A stretch of 59,434 nt of DNA from Acinetobacter sp. NIPH 2699. Its GTDB lineage: Bacteria > Pseudomonadota > Gammaproteobacteria > Pseudomonadales > Moraxellaceae. Position 1 is the stretch's first letter. Each line of letters begins with the position of its first letter. Positions 38,403 to 49,107 of the stretch are shown here, piece by piece. The notes below the pieces were generated by a model. The model ran no database searches. It was not told the origin of the DNA and worked only from the letters and a program-made list of their open reading frames with translations. The stretch spans positions 1-59,434 of the forward strand of contig NZ_JAKZGL010000020.1 in NCBI RefSeq assembly GCF_022549355.1. The letters are read 5' to 3'. The position numbers and the translations under genes were made by a program.

Positions 38403-39890
38403 TTAAGCCAATCTCTCCCGGATTTGATCAAGTGAGCATTCTTTTAACAATTGACCATTTTCAAATACTGTTTGAAGTGCACCCATATTCTCCTGCTCAA
38501 AACTTTGTTGATCAAATAACTCAAAGCCATTCGCTGTTTGTTCAACCCTTAATAAACCCTTAGCCGATTTTTTAACACCTGAATCAGTTACTGGGTCTTT
38601 AAACAGTTCACGATCTACACCGTTGACTTGTCCCCAAGTAGCTTTCACTGCAAAACCAAAGGTATCGCGAGTCAAATAGTTATAGGTATAACTGCCGATT
38701 CCGAAGACCAGATTGTTTGAAGCAAAGCCTTTGGCCTCCAAACCGTTTAAAATATTTTGGGCACGTTCCAGTGTAATCGAATCACCATAGATCAAACCGA
38801 CACGCTCGTTCAGTACTTTATAGCCTTGTGCAGTTTCTGTTCCGCCGAAAATTTCCCATAAACATTGCACCGCACCTTTATAAGCAGGGCTATCAATCTC
38901 TGCCTCGGGATCACCGCAGATAATTTTCACAGGATCACCTGAGTCGGGACGAAACACCACTTTGGCGAGTCCGAGGGCATTCGGTTGACGCTTCAAAATC
39001 TCAGCTTTTAATTCCACACTAAACTCAGTGACCACACGCCAAAAATCCCAAGTATCAGAGACGATACTGACCACCCCCATAGGATAAAGTTCACAGATGA
39101 GACGTTTAAAAGTGTCGATTTCACTTTCTTCGCTACCCATACACATGACACTGTGCTCAGTTGCAGGCACTGAAACCCCAACGATACCTGTGGCATTGTA
39201 ATATTCTTCCGCATAATCAATTGAAGCCACCGAATCTGTTCCAATGAAACTGGTGAGGTGTCCGACACCTGATTGGGCTGCATCATAGATGCCACTCATA
39301 CCACGGCTACTAAAATCATGGCCTTGAACCGGAACAAAATCTAAAGGTGCACCCGTTTTTTCAGCGTATTGTGTCAACAAGCGTTTGTATTCATAAGCAA
39401 TGCTGGCTGTGGTACAGCTTTTCCAAAGTTCGGCACTGAGCACAGTCTCGATATAGTTGGTTAACCAAAAGAAATTTGGGTCAGTATTGATAATAGTTAA
39501 TACTGGTACTTTGATATTGACTCGGCTACCTTCTGACAAGGCTTTAATTTTTAAGGGTAAATAGCCGAGATCGTGCAGGGCTTCGATGTGTTCGACAGGC
39601 ACTGCACCTTCACCTAAAGAGTTGTCCATGCGACGTTTATAGGCTGCGACTACTTTGGCTTTGGGTTGCTTAAAAAAGCCTTCATTCCAAGTTTCAATCA
39701 AAAAGTGTTTGATAAAACCTTGTAGGCCGAAGAACACAATCTTGTCATCAAAATCAGGCAGCATTTTGGCTAGGCGTGATGAGCGAGGGGTAAAATTGGC
39801 ATAGACGTATTCAGTTCCCACTGGATACTGACGACGGTGATCTGCTTTGTAGAAATCGATTGCATTGAGTGGGTTAATTTTAATACTCAT
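38403..39890 (-). CDS. nadV: Nicotinamide phosphoribosyltransferase
   Basis: 495 residues. Makes NMN from nicotinamide and PRPP, a one-step salvage route also found in animals (NAMPT) and some phages. Recognisable segments: NPLNAIDFYKADHRRQYP, YANFTPRSSR, FVPVQGHDFSSRGMSG, PATEHSVMCMGS, VSIVSDTWDFW, LVFRPDSGDPV (here VVFRPDSGDPVKI) and NLVFGIGSYTYNYLTRDT. AGGAG precedes the ATG. It lies 24 bases downstream of a PRPP synthase paralogue that supplies its co-substrate. Confidence 0.94.
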   Translation of the reverse strand: MSIKINPLNAIDFYKADHRRQYPVGTEYVYANFTPRSSRLAKMLPDFDDKIVFFGLQGFIKHFLIETWNEGFFKQPKAKVVAAYKRRMDNSLGEGAVPVEHIEALHDLGYLPLKIKALSEGSRVNIKVPVLTIINTDPNFFWLTNYIETVLSAELWKSCTTASIAYEYKRLLTQYAEKTGAPLDFVPVQGHDFSSRGMSGIYDAAQSGVGHLTSFIGTDSVASIDYAEEYYNATGIVGVSVPATEHSVMCMGSEESEIDTFKRLICELYPMGVVSIVSDTWDFWRVVTEFSVELKAEILKRQPNALGLAKVVFRPDSGDPVKIICGDPEAEIDSPAYKGAVQCLWEIFGGTETAQGYKVLNERVGLIYGDSITLERAQNILNGLEAKGFASNNLVFGIGSYTYNYLTRDTFGFAVKATWGQVNGVDRELFKDPVTDSGVKKSAKGLLRVEQTANGFELFDQQSFEQENMGALQTVFENGQLLKECSLDQIRERLA

Positions 39891-39914
39891 TTTATACTCC
39901 TCGTTCTCTGAATC

Positions 39915-40793
39915 TTAGTTTTGAAAATTGATAATATTGAGTTTGGTTGGTTCTGCTTGTGGCAGACTATTACTGGTAAAGACCTGATCGACTAATCCAT
40001 CAAATACAGCTAGCCCTTTGCTAAAAATGCCATGAGTGACATACAAAATAATGTTTTGGCAATTTAAGCTGCGTAGCTGTTTGGCAATCCCAATGAAGGT
40101 TGCACCACCATCACAAATATCATCGGTGATCACTGCTGTTTTTCCAGTCAGATCTGGGCTATCTACCGCTGTTGTTCTAATTTTGCCAGTGCTTGGATCA
40201 CGTTGTTTTTCACAGTGAATGACGTCAATCGCCTGTTGGCGTTGCGGATTGATGTTGTTGGCAATGGCCAGAGTGCGTTGTGTTGCACCTGCATCAGGGC
40301 AGATCAACACAGTATTGTTAGCAGTTAAAATCTGCATCAATGCAGGGCTTTGCTGGATAATTTCAATCGGTTCGATATTGATCACCGCTTGAAAACGGGT
40401 ATTTTTGCGTAACAGCTCTACAGTCATTGGACTATGACAATCCCACACCACAATTTTCTGACGCTGTCCTACAAATCTTTCGCTATTGCTATTCAATAAC
40501 TTGGTCATTAAATCAAGTGAGAAGGCCTGACCTTGTGCACAGATACGATCTTGACGTGCATATGGAAAATAAGGGATTTCCACTGAAAGGCGAGTGCCTT
40601 GTTCCAGCAACACATTTTCTAGTAAAAGGTAATCCATCACATCCGCACTGTTATGCAGTGAAGCGGTGATCTGAGTGTCAGCTTGTAATTGGTTTAATAA
40701 CTCAGGTTGCAGTTGAATATGACGCTCACCACCTGAAAACTGCAAAAACTCGATGGGAACATTCGCTTGAGCTGTCATAAGTTGAATCGTCAT
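39915..40793 (-). CDS. prs: Ribose-phosphate pyrophosphokinase paralogue linked to nadV
   Basis: 292 residues, shorter than housekeeping Prs (~315). Type I PRTase fold with the PRPP-binding loop AVITDDICDGGATF, and YFPYARQDRICAQGQAFSLDLM corresponding to the ATP-binding flexible-loop region. Supplies PRPP for NadV. First gene of the prs-nadV(-nrtR) unit. Another prs gene is expected elsewhere in the genome for general metabolism. Confidence 0.9.
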   Translation of the reverse strand: MTIQLMTAQANVPIEFLQFSGGERHIQLQPELLNQLQADTQITASLHNSADVMDYLLLENVLLEQGTRLSVEIPYFPYARQDRICAQGQAFSLDLMTKLLNSNSERFVGQRQKIVVWDCHSPMTVELLRKNTRFQAVINIEPIEIIQQSPALMQILTANNTVLICPDAGATQRTLAIANNINPQRQQAIDVIHCEKQRDPSTGKIRTTAVDSPDLTGKTAVITDDICDGGATFIGIAKQLRSLNCQNIILYVTHGIFSKGLAVFDGLVDQVFTSNSLPQAEPTKLNIINFQN

Positions 40794-41167
40794 TTTTAGC
40801 TTCTCTTTTATGGTGGCTTAAAGCCAGTAAATATATATTGGCATAATGACACTATTAAATGCAAGCCTTAAAAATATACATTTTTATAAAGGGGAGTCTT
40901 GGTTCAGAGAAATTTACTCATCTATCTGAACTTAAATAAGAAATATTTTTAAGAAATCAAAACTAGCTTTAAGTGAATCAATTGGTAAAGTAAGCAATAG
41001 GAAAATTAGAAATTTGCTGACCCCATTTGATAACGATATTGATATTTGGGTCATGGATTCTGACAATACAGTTTGTCAAAATTAAAATGAAATGTGTTAG
41101 TCAGACTGTTTTAATCGAAAAAACTGAAAAGCTAACAAATGCAATAAAACAATAAGGAAAGCATCCT
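40794..41167. promoter_or_regulatory. Divergent intergenic region, prs / alcohol dehydrogenase
   Basis: 374 bases without a gene. Contains the palindrome AATATATATT (40830-40839) and AAAATATACATTTTT (40871-40885) on the prs side, which are candidate sites for NrtR; neither is strong enough to call as the operator. Nothing else recognisable. Confidence 0.3.
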
Positions 41168-42343
41168 ATGAAATCGCTAGTTTGTCATAACGCCGAGTTG
41201 AAGCTAGAAGACAGTCTTCAATTAGTTCCCGCTAAAGGGCAAGTATTACTTGAAGTTGTACGTTGTGGAATTTGTGGCTCGGATTTACATATGCAACATC
41301 ACTGCGATCACATGCATGATTTGGCAGCGCGAGTAGGTTTTAATGGGGTTGCAAAATCCTCGGATAAATTAGTTTTTGGTCATGAATTCTGCGGAAAAGT
41401 ACTGGATTATGGTCCAAAAACACGACGTAAATTAAAAGCCGATACATTGGTTTGTGCCATGCCATTGTTAAATGTTGATCCGCAAGGCTATGTTCCAACA
41501 GGTCTTTCACCAAGTGCTTCAGGTGGTTATGCTGAGCAGGTCTTGGTGCAATCAAGTTTAATGTTTGAAGTTCCCAATGGTTTAGATGCGGATCGTGCTG
41601 CGCTGACTGAGCCAATGGCGGTTGCCTTACATGCGGTACGTCGTAGTCGAATCAAGAAAAACGAGCCAGCGATCGTGATTGGTTGTGGTCCTGTTGGTTT
41701 GGGCGTGATTATTATGCTCAAAGCAGCTGGTGTCAAAACCGTGATTGCCAGTGATTTTTCACCGAACCGTCGTCATTTGGCTGAGCAATGTGGTGCGGAT
41801 GTCTTGATTGATCCTAAACAACAGTCTCCATTTGGTAATTGGAAAGAGCTTGGCTTATTGGGCAATGTCTCTGAAGCAGTGAATATGGGCATGGGGATTT
41901 TTGACAAGGTTCAGACTTACTCATTACCGTGGGTTAATGCCATGCGTGTCGGTGATAAACTCGGGATATTGCCGAAACGCCCCGTGATTTTTGAGTGCGT
42001 GGGTGTTGCAGGGATTATGCAGCAGATCTTGGAAGGTGCACCACTGTTCTCGCGTATTGTGGGTGTTGGTGTCTGTATGCAAAGCGATAAGATAGAACCA
42101 GCATTGGCAATCAATAAAGAATTGGAAATCCAGTATGTACTGGGTTATACACCACTTGAGTTCCGTGACACCTTGCATATGATTGCTGAAGGGAAAGTGG
42201 ATTGTTCTCCACTCATTACGGGTGTGGTTGGCTTGGATGGGGTGAGTAATGCCTTTGATGCCTTACGTGATCCAGAGCAACACGCCAAAATTTTGATTGA
42301 TCCGAAACGAGCAGGATCAGAGATTCAACTGATCAAAGCTTAA
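41168..42343 (+). CDS. Zinc-binding alcohol dehydrogenase family protein
   Basis: 391 residues, MDR superfamily. Catalytic zinc ligands are visible in VRCGICGSDLHMQHH and FGHEFCGKV; the Rossmann motif is IGCGPVGLGVIIMLKAAG. The four-Cys structural zinc lobe of classical ADHs (CxxCxxCx7C) is missing: the region after LVCAMPLLN has no Cys cluster. An insert DHMHDLAARVGFNGVAKSSD sits after the first ligand. This resembles NAD-dependent dehydrogenases of unknown alcohol substrate. GGAAAG precedes the ATG, and a terminator follows. Confidence 0.85.
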   Translation: MKSLVCHNAELKLEDSLQLVPAKGQVLLEVVRCGICGSDLHMQHHCDHMHDLAARVGFNGVAKSSDKLVFGHEFCGKVLDYGPKTRRKLKADTLVCAMPLLNVDPQGYVPTGLSPSASGGYAEQVLVQSSLMFEVPNGLDADRAALTEPMAVALHAVRRSRIKKNEPAIVIGCGPVGLGVIIMLKAAGVKTVIASDFSPNRRHLAEQCGADVLIDPKQQSPFGNWKELGLLGNVSEAVNMGMGIFDKVQTYSLPWVNAMRVGDKLGILPKRPVIFECVGVAGIMQQILEGAPLFSRIVGVGVCMQSDKIEPALAINKELEIQYVLGYTPLEFRDTLHMIAEGKVDCSPLITGVVGLDGVSNAFDALRDPEQHAKILIDPKRAGSEIQLIKA

Positions 42344-42358
42344 TGAGATAAAATAAAA

Positions 42359-42389
42359 AGCTGCTATTCCTGAAAATAGCAGTTTTTTT
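42359..42389 (+). terminator. Terminator after the alcohol dehydrogenase gene
   Basis: Stem CTGCTATT / AATAGCAG followed by T7. Confidence 0.88.
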
Positions 42390-42459
42390 GTTTTAAATGA
42401 CTAAAATAGCCTAAGCAATCTCTGTTTCAGCCGATATTAAGCTTAGGCAGATTCAGCAC

Positions 42460-43251
42460 TTAAAAACTTTTGCTGAGCGAAAATGTCACAGTCGAATCAA
42501 TTGGATTTGAAACTCGAGCATTCGGATTGCCATTACTATATGCTTTGTAATAATCCGCTTTGTCCCATGCTTTGCTATACATCAGGCTGGCTGCAAGATC
42601 ATACGGCAATTCTTTATTGACTGAAAAACTGGCATCTTGAAAGCTTGCTGCTGAAAAGTTTTTAATACGTTGATTGCCATAATGTGCATCAGCAGACCAA
42701 CCTTGTCCCAGTGGTTGGTGCCAGCTTACATCTAAATAACCTGAACCACGCGAGTGTTGATTATTGCCGATGCCTAAAGTATCCGAGTTATTACCGAAAT
42801 AATCTTGGGTATAGGTGATCGCGTATTTCACGCTGAGCGGGCCATAGCTGATTTCTGGAATGATTTCTCCATAGTCAAAGCGGGTATTGCCTGTGTCAGC
42901 CGTGGTTTTTGCGCCGGGATAATAGTAATAAGCGACTTGAGTCCCTAAGGTTAAATCACCAAAGCTACGCGAATAACCAGTGTAAACATCCCATTCAACA
43001 GAGGCATCACGGATAAAATGATCACTTACCGTCGATGCCCACGTACCTGCATAAAAACCACTTGGATGGTTATAGTCGACACCACCTTGTATGGTGGGTT
43101 TGCCCCATGTTTGTTGAAAGCCTCGTGATACATATTGGCTTGCAACTGTGAGATTGGCACTAAATGGTGATTCTATTTCAGGTGTTGATTCGGCTGCATG
43201 GGTAGTGTGTAAAAAAATGCCCAAAGGTAGCGTGAGTAAAATTCTTTTCAT
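42460..43251 (-). CDS. TorF-family putative porin (TIGR02001-like)
   Basis: 263 residues from the ATG at 43251 (AGGAAAA upstream; the open frame continues into betA and is not used). Signal peptide MKRILLTLPLGIFLHTTHA. The mature protein begins SANLTVASQYVSRGFQQTWGKPTIQGGVDY, the hallmark of this family (alternating strands with YVSRG...PAIQGG), and ends STVTFSLSKSF with a C-terminal Phe. An outer-membrane barrel of unknown specificity. It is 64 bases downstream of betA on the same strand, so choline/betaine-linked uptake is possible but not shown. Confidence 0.85.
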   Translation of the reverse strand: MKRILLTLPLGIFLHTTHAAESTPEIESPFSANLTVASQYVSRGFQQTWGKPTIQGGVDYNHPSGFYAGTWASTVSDHFIRDASVEWDVYTGYSRSFGDLTLGTQVAYYYYPGAKTTADTGNTRFDYGEIIPEISYGPLSVKYAITYTQDYFGNNSDTLGIGNNQHSRGSGYLDVSWHQPLGQGWSADAHYGNQRIKNFSAASFQDASFSVNKELPYDLAASLMYSKAWDKADYYKAYSNGNPNARVSNPIDSTVTFSLSKSF

Positions 43252-43315
43252 TTGGATTTTCCTAATGGTTGGCAGCACCTTAGTGATATAAGGTGCTGAA
43301 TATAACTGGACTAGG

Positions 43316-45010
43316 TTATGCAAATGGACGTAAAGGGGTTTGGCGTACTGGGGCTGTTCCAGCTTTGTAATAGTCTGCTTGCGAGCGAGGTAGCTTTTGA
43401 CCGCGAATTTGATCTGCAATTTTCTCCGCCATCATAATGGTGGTGGCATTTAAATTCCCTGTAATGATCAATGGCATAATCGAGGCATCAACCACACGTA
43501 AGCTTTGTACGCCATGAACACGGCCTTGTCCATCAACCACGGCCATCTCGTCTTCGCCCATCTTGCAACTACATGATGGGTGGTAAGCGGTTTCAGCATG
43601 ATTGCGGATAAAGTCGTCTAGTTCCTCATCTGTTTGCACTTGCTTTCCGGGGCTGATCTCTTCGCCACGATAAGGATCAAGTGCAGGCTGATGCATAATT
43701 TCGCGGGTAATACGGATGCCGTCTCTGAATTCACGCCAATCTTGCTCTGCTGACATATAGTTGAACAAAATACTTGGATGCTCAAATGGGTCTTTAGATT
43801 TCAGTTTAATTCGACCTCGTGATGGCGAACGCATTGAACCAACATGGGCTTGGAAACCATGCTCTTTCACGGCATTACTGCCGTTGTAGTTAATGGCAAC
43901 AGGCAAGAAATGGTATTGAATATTTGGCCACTCAAACTCATCTGAACTGCGGATAAAGCCACCAGCTTCAAACTGATTGCTTGCGCCAATACCTTTGCCG
44001 AGAAACAGCCATTCTGCTCCAATTGCAGGTTGGTTATACCATTTCAGAGCAGGGTAAAGTGACACAGGTTGTTTGCATTTATACTGTAAATACATTTCCA
44101 GATGGTCTTGCAGGTTTTCGCCCACACCCGGCAAATCATGTACAACATCGATGTCCATTGATTTGAGGAATGTGCTTTCACCCACACCTGAGCGTTGTAA
44201 GATTTGTGGTGAAGCAATTGCGCCTGCACAGAGCAAGACTTCACGTTTTGCCTGTGCTTGTTTCATGTTGGCTTGATCAGTGCCGATAATATATTCTACA
44301 CCCGTTGCTTGTTTCTGATTAAACAAGATTTTATTAGTGGTGGCATGCGTCACAATGGTTAAATTCGGACGATCTTTCGCCATATCTAAATAACCACGTG
44401 CCGTGCTTGAGCGACGACCTTGAGGGGTTACGGTACGGTCCATTGGGCCGAAACCTTCTTGTTGATAACCATTTAAGTCATCTGTACGTGGGTAACCTGC
44501 TTGAACGCCTGCATCAACCATCGCATGGAACAATACATTGTTGCCATTCTTAGGTGTCGCAACGGATACGGGACCATTGGCACCGTGGTAGTCATTGCCG
44601 CCAATATCACGTGTTTCTGCTTTTTGGTAATAAGGTAAACAATCCGCATAAGACCAATCTTCCAAGCCTTTCAGCGTAGACCATTGATCTAAATCCATGG
44701 CATTACCACGGATGTAGCACATCCCGTTAATGAGGGATGAACCACCTAAGCCTTTACCACGTCCACATTCCATACGGCGATTGTTCATGTGTGGTTCAGG
44801 ATCAGTCAAATATGCCCAGTTATAGCGACGACCTTGTAATGGGTAAGCCAAAGCTGCTGGCATCTGAGTGCGGAAATCTAAACGATAATCTGGACCGCCT
44901 GCTTCTAATAATAAAACAGACACATCTTTGTCTTCTGTGATACGTGCTGCGAGAACATTTCCGGCAGATCCTGCGCCAATGATAATGTAATCGTATTCTT
45001 GCTTATTCAT
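43316..45010 (-). CDS. betA: Choline dehydrogenase
   Basis: 564 residues. Membrane-associated GMC flavoprotein oxidising choline to betaine aldehyde. FAD motif [22 protein letters not shown] signature [33 protein letters not shown]; catalytic His in [11 protein letters not shown] and late Asn/His region [22 protein letters not shown]. The length and the [19 protein letters not shown] region are typical of BetA. It follows betB (gap 79 bases) in the betIBA operon. Confidence 0.96.
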   Translation of the reverse strand: MNKQEYDYIIIGAGSAGNVLAARITEDKDVSVLLLEAGGPDYRLDFRTQMPAALAYPLQGRRYNWAYLTDPEPHMNNRRMECGRGKGLGGSSLINGMCYIRGNAMDLDQWSTLKGLEDWSYADCLPYYQKAETRDIGGNDYHGANGPVSVATPKNGNNVLFHAMVDAGVQAGYPRTDDLNGYQQEGFGPMDRTVTPQGRRSSTARGYLDMAKDRPNLTIVTHATTNKILFNQKQATGVEYIIGTDQANMKQAQAKREVLLCAGAIASPQILQRSGVGESTFLKSMDIDVVHDLPGVGENLQDHLEMYLQYKCKQPVSLYPALKWYNQPAIGAEWLFLGKGIGASNQFEAGGFIRSSDEFEWPNIQYHFLPVAINYNGSNAVKEHGFQAHVGSMRSPSRGRIKLKSKDPFEHPSILFNYMSAEQDWREFRDGIRITREIMHQPALDPYRGEEISPGKQVQTDEELDDFIRNHAETAYHPSCSCKMGEDEMAVVDGQGRVHGVQSLRVVDASIMPLIITGNLNATTIMMAEKIADQIRGQKLPRSQADYYKAGTAPVRQTPLRPFA

Positions 45011-45089
45011 AATGAGCCTTTATTTGTTGCATGATCAACTGAATACCTGCTGATTCAGTTGATCAAGTGAAGATAAAGCGCAATGCTTT

Positions 45090-46562
45090 TTAGAAAATAC
45101 TTTGGTAATCACCAAGTTCAACTTGAATGGATTTCATGCGTGTGTAGTGGGCAAGTGTCGTGATGCCATTTTCACGACCCACACCAGATTGTTTATAACC
45201 ACCGACTGGCATTTCAGCAGGAGATTCACCCCATGTATTGATCCAGCAAATACCTGCTTCGATTTGATGGATAATACGATGTGCTCGACTAATATCCTGA
45301 GTCACCACACCCGCAGCTAAACCAAAGCTGGTATTGTTGGCGCGACGGATGACTTCTTCTTCTGTGTCATAGCTGAGAATACTCATCACAGGACCAAAGA
45401 TTTCATCTTGGACAATACGCATATCATCTGTACAGTCGCTGAAAACAGTTGGTTGAACATAGGCACCTTGCGCCAAGTCACCCTCTGTCACACGTTCTCC
45501 TCCAATCAATAATTTAGCGCCTTGTTGCTTGCCTGCATTGATATAGGAAAGAACTTTGTCCATGTGTGGGAAGCTAGTGAGTGGCCCAAAATTGGTTTCA
45601 GGACTCATTGGGTGACCAAGACGAATTCGTTTAACGCGCTCCACAATCGCCACTTCAAAATCAGCGAGCAGTGCTTTTGGAACAAAGACGCGGGTACCAT
45701 TGGTACAGACTTGGCCAGAACTAAAGAAGTTCGCCATCACCGCAATATCTGCGGCGCGATCGATATTTGCGTCAGCACAAATAATCAGTGGTGATTTACC
45801 ACCCAGTTCCATGGTGACTTCTTTCAATGTCGAACTGGCAGCACTGGCCATGACCTTTTTGCCTGTTTCGACACCGCCTGTGAATGAAATTTTTTCGATC
45901 ACTGGATGTTCAGTTAACCATTGACCAATCTCACGACCTGCACCTTGAACAACGTTAAATACGCCGTTAGGTAGACCTGCTTCAGTATAGATTTCTGCAA
46001 GTTTAAATGCGGTCAGTGGGGTGGTTTCACTTGGCTTGAAAATCATGGCATTTCCCGCAGCAAGCGCAGGGGCTGATTTCCATAAAGCAATTTGAATTGG
46101 GTAATTCCAAGCACCGATGCCAGCAACGACACCGAGTGGTTCACGGCGGGTATAGAAAAAGCTCGATTCACGAAGTGGGACTTGCTCACCTTGAATCGCA
46201 GTCGCAAGACCTGCGTAATATTCCAGAACATCAGCACCTGTGACAATATCGACAGTCGATGTTTCGCTATAGGCTTTACCCGTATCTAGGGTCTCAAGTT
46301 GGGCAAGCTCATCATTGCGTTCACGTAAGATGTCGACAGCACGACGTAAAATACGAGAACGTTCCATCGCGGTCATGGCTGCCCAGATTTTTTGTCCTTG
46401 TTGCGCACTATGAACTGCGGCTTCAATATCTTGTTGTGAGGCTTGTTGAAGTGTTGCGATCACTTCACCATTGGCAGGGTTAATACTATCAAATGTTTGA
46501 CCACTGGTTGCTTCGACATAGCGTCCGTGGATATATAATTGATGAACGTGTGTATCACTCAT
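45090..46562 (-). CDS. betB: Betaine aldehyde dehydrogenase
   Basis: 490 residues from the ATG at 46562 ([13 protein letters not shown]), which overlaps the end of betI by 8 bases (ATGAGTGA). NAD(P)-dependent ALDH producing glycine betaine. Visible: [22 protein letters not shown], catalytic Glu in [10 protein letters not shown], catalytic Cys in [13 protein letters not shown], and [10 protein letters not shown]. The frame is open ten codons further upstream, inside betI, but that extension is not family-like. Confidence 0.96.
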   Translation of the reverse strand: MSDTHVHQLYIHGRYVEATSGQTFDSINPANGEVIATLQQASQQDIEAAVHSAQQGQKIWAAMTAMERSRILRRAVDILRERNDELAQLETLDTGKAYSETSTVDIVTGADVLEYYAGLATAIQGEQVPLRESSFFYTRREPLGVVAGIGAWNYPIQIALWKSAPALAAGNAMIFKPSETTPLTAFKLAEIYTEAGLPNGVFNVVQGAGREIGQWLTEHPVIEKISFTGGVETGKKVMASAASSTLKEVTMELGGKSPLIICADANIDRAADIAVMANFFSSGQVCTNGTRVFVPKALLADFEVAIVERVKRIRLGHPMSPETNFGPLTSFPHMDKVLSYINAGKQQGAKLLIGGERVTEGDLAQGAYVQPTVFSDCTDDMRIVQDEIFGPVMSILSYDTEEEVIRRANNTSFGLAAGVVTQDISRAHRIIHQIEAGICWINTWGESPAEMPVGGYKQSGVGRENGITTLAHYTRMKSIQVELGDYQSIF

Positions 46563-47178
46563 TCTGTTTCTCCTGCAAAGGTTTTTTCGCAAATTGTAAT
46601 TGCGTTTTTACATAATCATAAGCAATGGAACGGGCGAGTTGGCTGTCAAACTCATCGTGACTGCTTAAACTGCCACGTAACCATAATCCGTCAATCAATG
46701 CTGCTAATCCGCGAGCAGCAATGCTGGCCTGTTCTTTATCAAGTAACTTGAGAAAATAGTGCTTCAAGTTTGAGTACAGACGCTGATCATTAATGCGTTG
46801 CAAACGACCAAGTTCAGGTAAGTGCATACTGGCTGACCAAAAATCCAACCAAACACGCATCGCCTGTTTATTGACCTGACTGATATCAAAGTTTGAATCA
46901 ATAATGGCCTTAATCTGGCTTTCTGGCTGCGAATCTGCCTCAACCTTATATTGATCTGTTTTCTGACGTAAAACGTTGAGCATTTCTTGCATGCAGGTGT
47001 TGATTAAGCCTTGTTTGTCACCAAAGTAGTGACTCACAATACCCGTGGATACTTCCGCCTTTTTTGCAATTTGTGCAATGGTGGTATTGGATAACCCCAC
47101 TTCATAAATCACATTGAATGCGGCATTGATAATTTCTTCACGTCGCACATGCTCTGGTTTTACTCTACGTTTCGTCAT
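46555..47178 (-). CDS. betI: TetR-family repressor of choline genes, BetI
   Basis: 207 residues. N-terminal [52 protein letters not shown] (given here in part), the BetI version of the TetR helix-turn-helix. The C-terminal ligand domain contains [16 protein letters not shown], typical of BetI. Represses the bet genes; choline relieves repression in known systems. First gene of betI-betB-betA, facing two BCCT transporters; the 40-bp palindrome in between is the probable operator. Confidence 0.95.
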   Translation of the reverse strand: MTKRRVKPEHVRREEIINAAFNVIYEVGLSNTTIAQIAKKAEVSTGIVSHYFGDKQGLINTCMQEMLNVLRQKTDQYKVEADSQPESQIKAIIDSNFDISQVNKQAMRVWLDFWSASMHLPELGRLQRINDQRLYSNLKHYFLKLLDKEQASIAARGLAALIDGLWLRGSLSSHDEFDSQLARSIAYDYVKTQLQFAKKPLQEKQNE

Positions 47179-47257
47179 GCTGATCCATTAAAAGCCCGAT
47201 TCAGGTGCTTATTTATTTAACATTTTTCAATGTCGGACATCATAACATTTTTTTATC

Positions 47258-47297
47258 ATACTTTTTATTGATTGAACGTTCAATCAATAAAAAGTAT
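47258..47297. promoter_or_regulatory. Perfect 40-bp palindrome, probable BetI operator
   Basis: ATACTTTTTATTGATTGAAC is followed directly by its exact reverse complement, with centre GAACGTTC. The inner TTGATTGAACGTTCAATCAA has the form of BetI boxes at bet promoters. It lies in the divergent betI / BCCT intergenic region, so one operator can control both sides. A smaller palindrome ATGTCGGACAT is at 47230-47240. Confidence 0.85.
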
Positions 47298-47382
47298 AAT
47301 CTGTAAAAATCAACGAATTTTTGATTGATTGGTCAAGATTGAAAGCAATAAGAATACACCGATTGCAAGGAGCAATAACATA

Positions 47383-48990
47383 GTGCCAAACAGTAGTGAT
47401 GGATTTTTTTCAGAACGTATCCGATTAAATTTATTCGTTTTTTGGAGCTCTGCAATCAGTATTGGTGTTTTTGGCCTATTGTTTGTGTTGTTTCCAGAAC
47501 AAAGTCAATTTTGGCTAACCTATGTGCAAGAACAAGTGAACCATTTATTTGGTTGGTATTACATGTTGGTGATCGTCGCTTGTCTAGGTTTTGTTGCTTG
47601 GCTGGCTTTTTCTCGGGTAGGGCACATTCCATTAGGAAAAGATCAGGATAAACCTGAGTTCGGCTATCTGGCTTGGGTCTCGATGTTGTTTTCTGCTGGG
47701 ATTGGCATTGCATTATTGTATTACGGTGTTGCTGAACCTGTAGACCATTTTTTAAGACCACCAGAAGGTGAGGGCGGTACGGTTCAGGCAGCGCGAGATG
47801 CCATGATGTATAGCTTTTTACATTGGGGCATTCATGGCTGGGTACTCTATGCCTTGATCGGCGTGACACTGGGTTATTTTGCTTTTCGATTAGACTTACC
47901 GCTGGCTTTACGTTCTGCACTTTATCCAATTTTTGGTTCGCGAATTTATGGCTTGATGGGAGATTTTGTCGATGGTTTTGGTATTTTAGCCACCGTTATT
48001 GCATTGGTCACCAACTTGGGAATTGGTGCATTAGTTCTCGTTTCTGGGATTGTTTACCTTGTACCAGACATTCCAAATAACCATACAACATTGATTGCGG
48101 TTGTGTTGTTGATGATGTTCGTGGCAACGATTACCACCGTGATTGGGATTGAAAAAGGACTGGCTTGGCTGTCTCGTATCAATTTGCGCTTACTGTATGT
48201 TTTGCTATTGTTTGTGTTCCTAACTGGACCGACCAATCATTTGCTCAATGGTTTGGTACAAAATGTTGGGGATTATCTCAGTCAATTTATCGCCAAAAGT
48301 TTTGATGTGTATTTGTATGATCAACAGGCAAATACATGGTTGGGTTCGTGGACTGTGTTCTATTGGGCATGGTGGATTGCTTGGGCGCCTTTTGTGGGTA
48401 TGTTCATTGCGCGTATTTCCAAAGGACGCACCATTCGTGAGGTCGTATTAGGTGTATGTCTTATACCACTGGGCTTTACCTTGGCATGGATTTCTATTTT
48501 TGGGAATACGGCAATTCATTTGATTCTAGATCAAAAACACAAAGTCCTAGGGGATATGGTCTTAGCTGACCCAGCATTGTCATTGTTTAAGTTTCTCGAA
48601 TATTTGCCATTCAATCCTTATGTTGCGGGGATTGTTGTTATGATTTGTTTCGTTTTGTTTTTGACCCCAGTGGGTTCGGGTACACTCATGATCGCAAATC
48701 TATCCTCGAAAGGGGGTAGTAATGAGAGTGATTCACCTATTTGGTTGCGTATCTTTTGGTCTGTGGTGATTACCATTGTGAGTATCGGTTTACTTTTGGC
48801 TGGCAGCTTTGATGCCATGCAAAGTGCAGTGGTACTGTGTGGATTGCCATTCTCCGTTATTATTGTGCTTTATATGTTTGGCTTGGCCAAGGCACTTAAG
48901 CAGGATCAATATCATCCTCAACCACCGCAAGCGGTAACGAGGGCAACTCAGTCATCACAGCTTCGTACCGAAGAACCAGAAGTGATGTAA
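47383..48990 (+). CDS. betT1: BCCT-family choline/betaine transporter, short form
   Basis: 535 residues from GTG 47383 (AAGGAG ten bases upstream); a TTG at 47329 in frame would add 18 polar residues. Twelve hydrophobic helices; BCCT substrate segment WAWWIAWAPFVGMFIARISKGRTIREV and FSAGIGIALLYYGVAEP. It lacks the long cytosolic C-terminal domain of osmosensing BetT, so it is likely a constitutively active, non-osmotically gated uptake system. Under probable BetI control with the divergent betIBA operon. Confidence 0.9.
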   Translation: MPNSSDGFFSERIRLNLFVFWSSAISIGVFGLLFVLFPEQSQFWLTYVQEQVNHLFGWYYMLVIVACLGFVAWLAFSRVGHIPLGKDQDKPEFGYLAWVSMLFSAGIGIALLYYGVAEPVDHFLRPPEGEGGTVQAARDAMMYSFLHWGIHGWVLYALIGVTLGYFAFRLDLPLALRSALYPIFGSRIYGLMGDFVDGFGILATVIALVTNLGIGALVLVSGIVYLVPDIPNNHTTLIAVVLLMMFVATITTVIGIEKGLAWLSRINLRLLYVLLLFVFLTGPTNHLLNGLVQNVGDYLSQFIAKSFDVYLYDQQANTWLGSWTVFYWAWWIAWAPFVGMFIARISKGRTIREVVLGVCLIPLGFTLAWISIFGNTAIHLILDQKHKVLGDMVLADPALSLFKFLEYLPFNPYVAGIVVMICFVLFLTPVGSGTLMIANLSSKGGSNESDSPIWLRIFWSVVITIVSIGLLLAGSFDAMQSAVVLCGLPFSVIIVLYMFGLAKALKQDQYHPQPPQAVTRATQSSQLRTEEPEVM

Positions 48991-49107
48991 TTGGGGTTAA
49001 TGACCTTTTTTCATTTTTTATTCAAAGAGGTCTTTTCGTTCTGAATTTAATAACGAAAAGACAAGGATGAATATTTTCTTTTTTTCTCTAATTCACTTGA
49101 GGATTGT

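Noticed and set aside
43252..43419. N-terminal extension of the porin gene into betA
   Set aside because: The ATG at 43251 has a ribosome-binding site and a proper signal peptide; the extension would hide the signal peptide.
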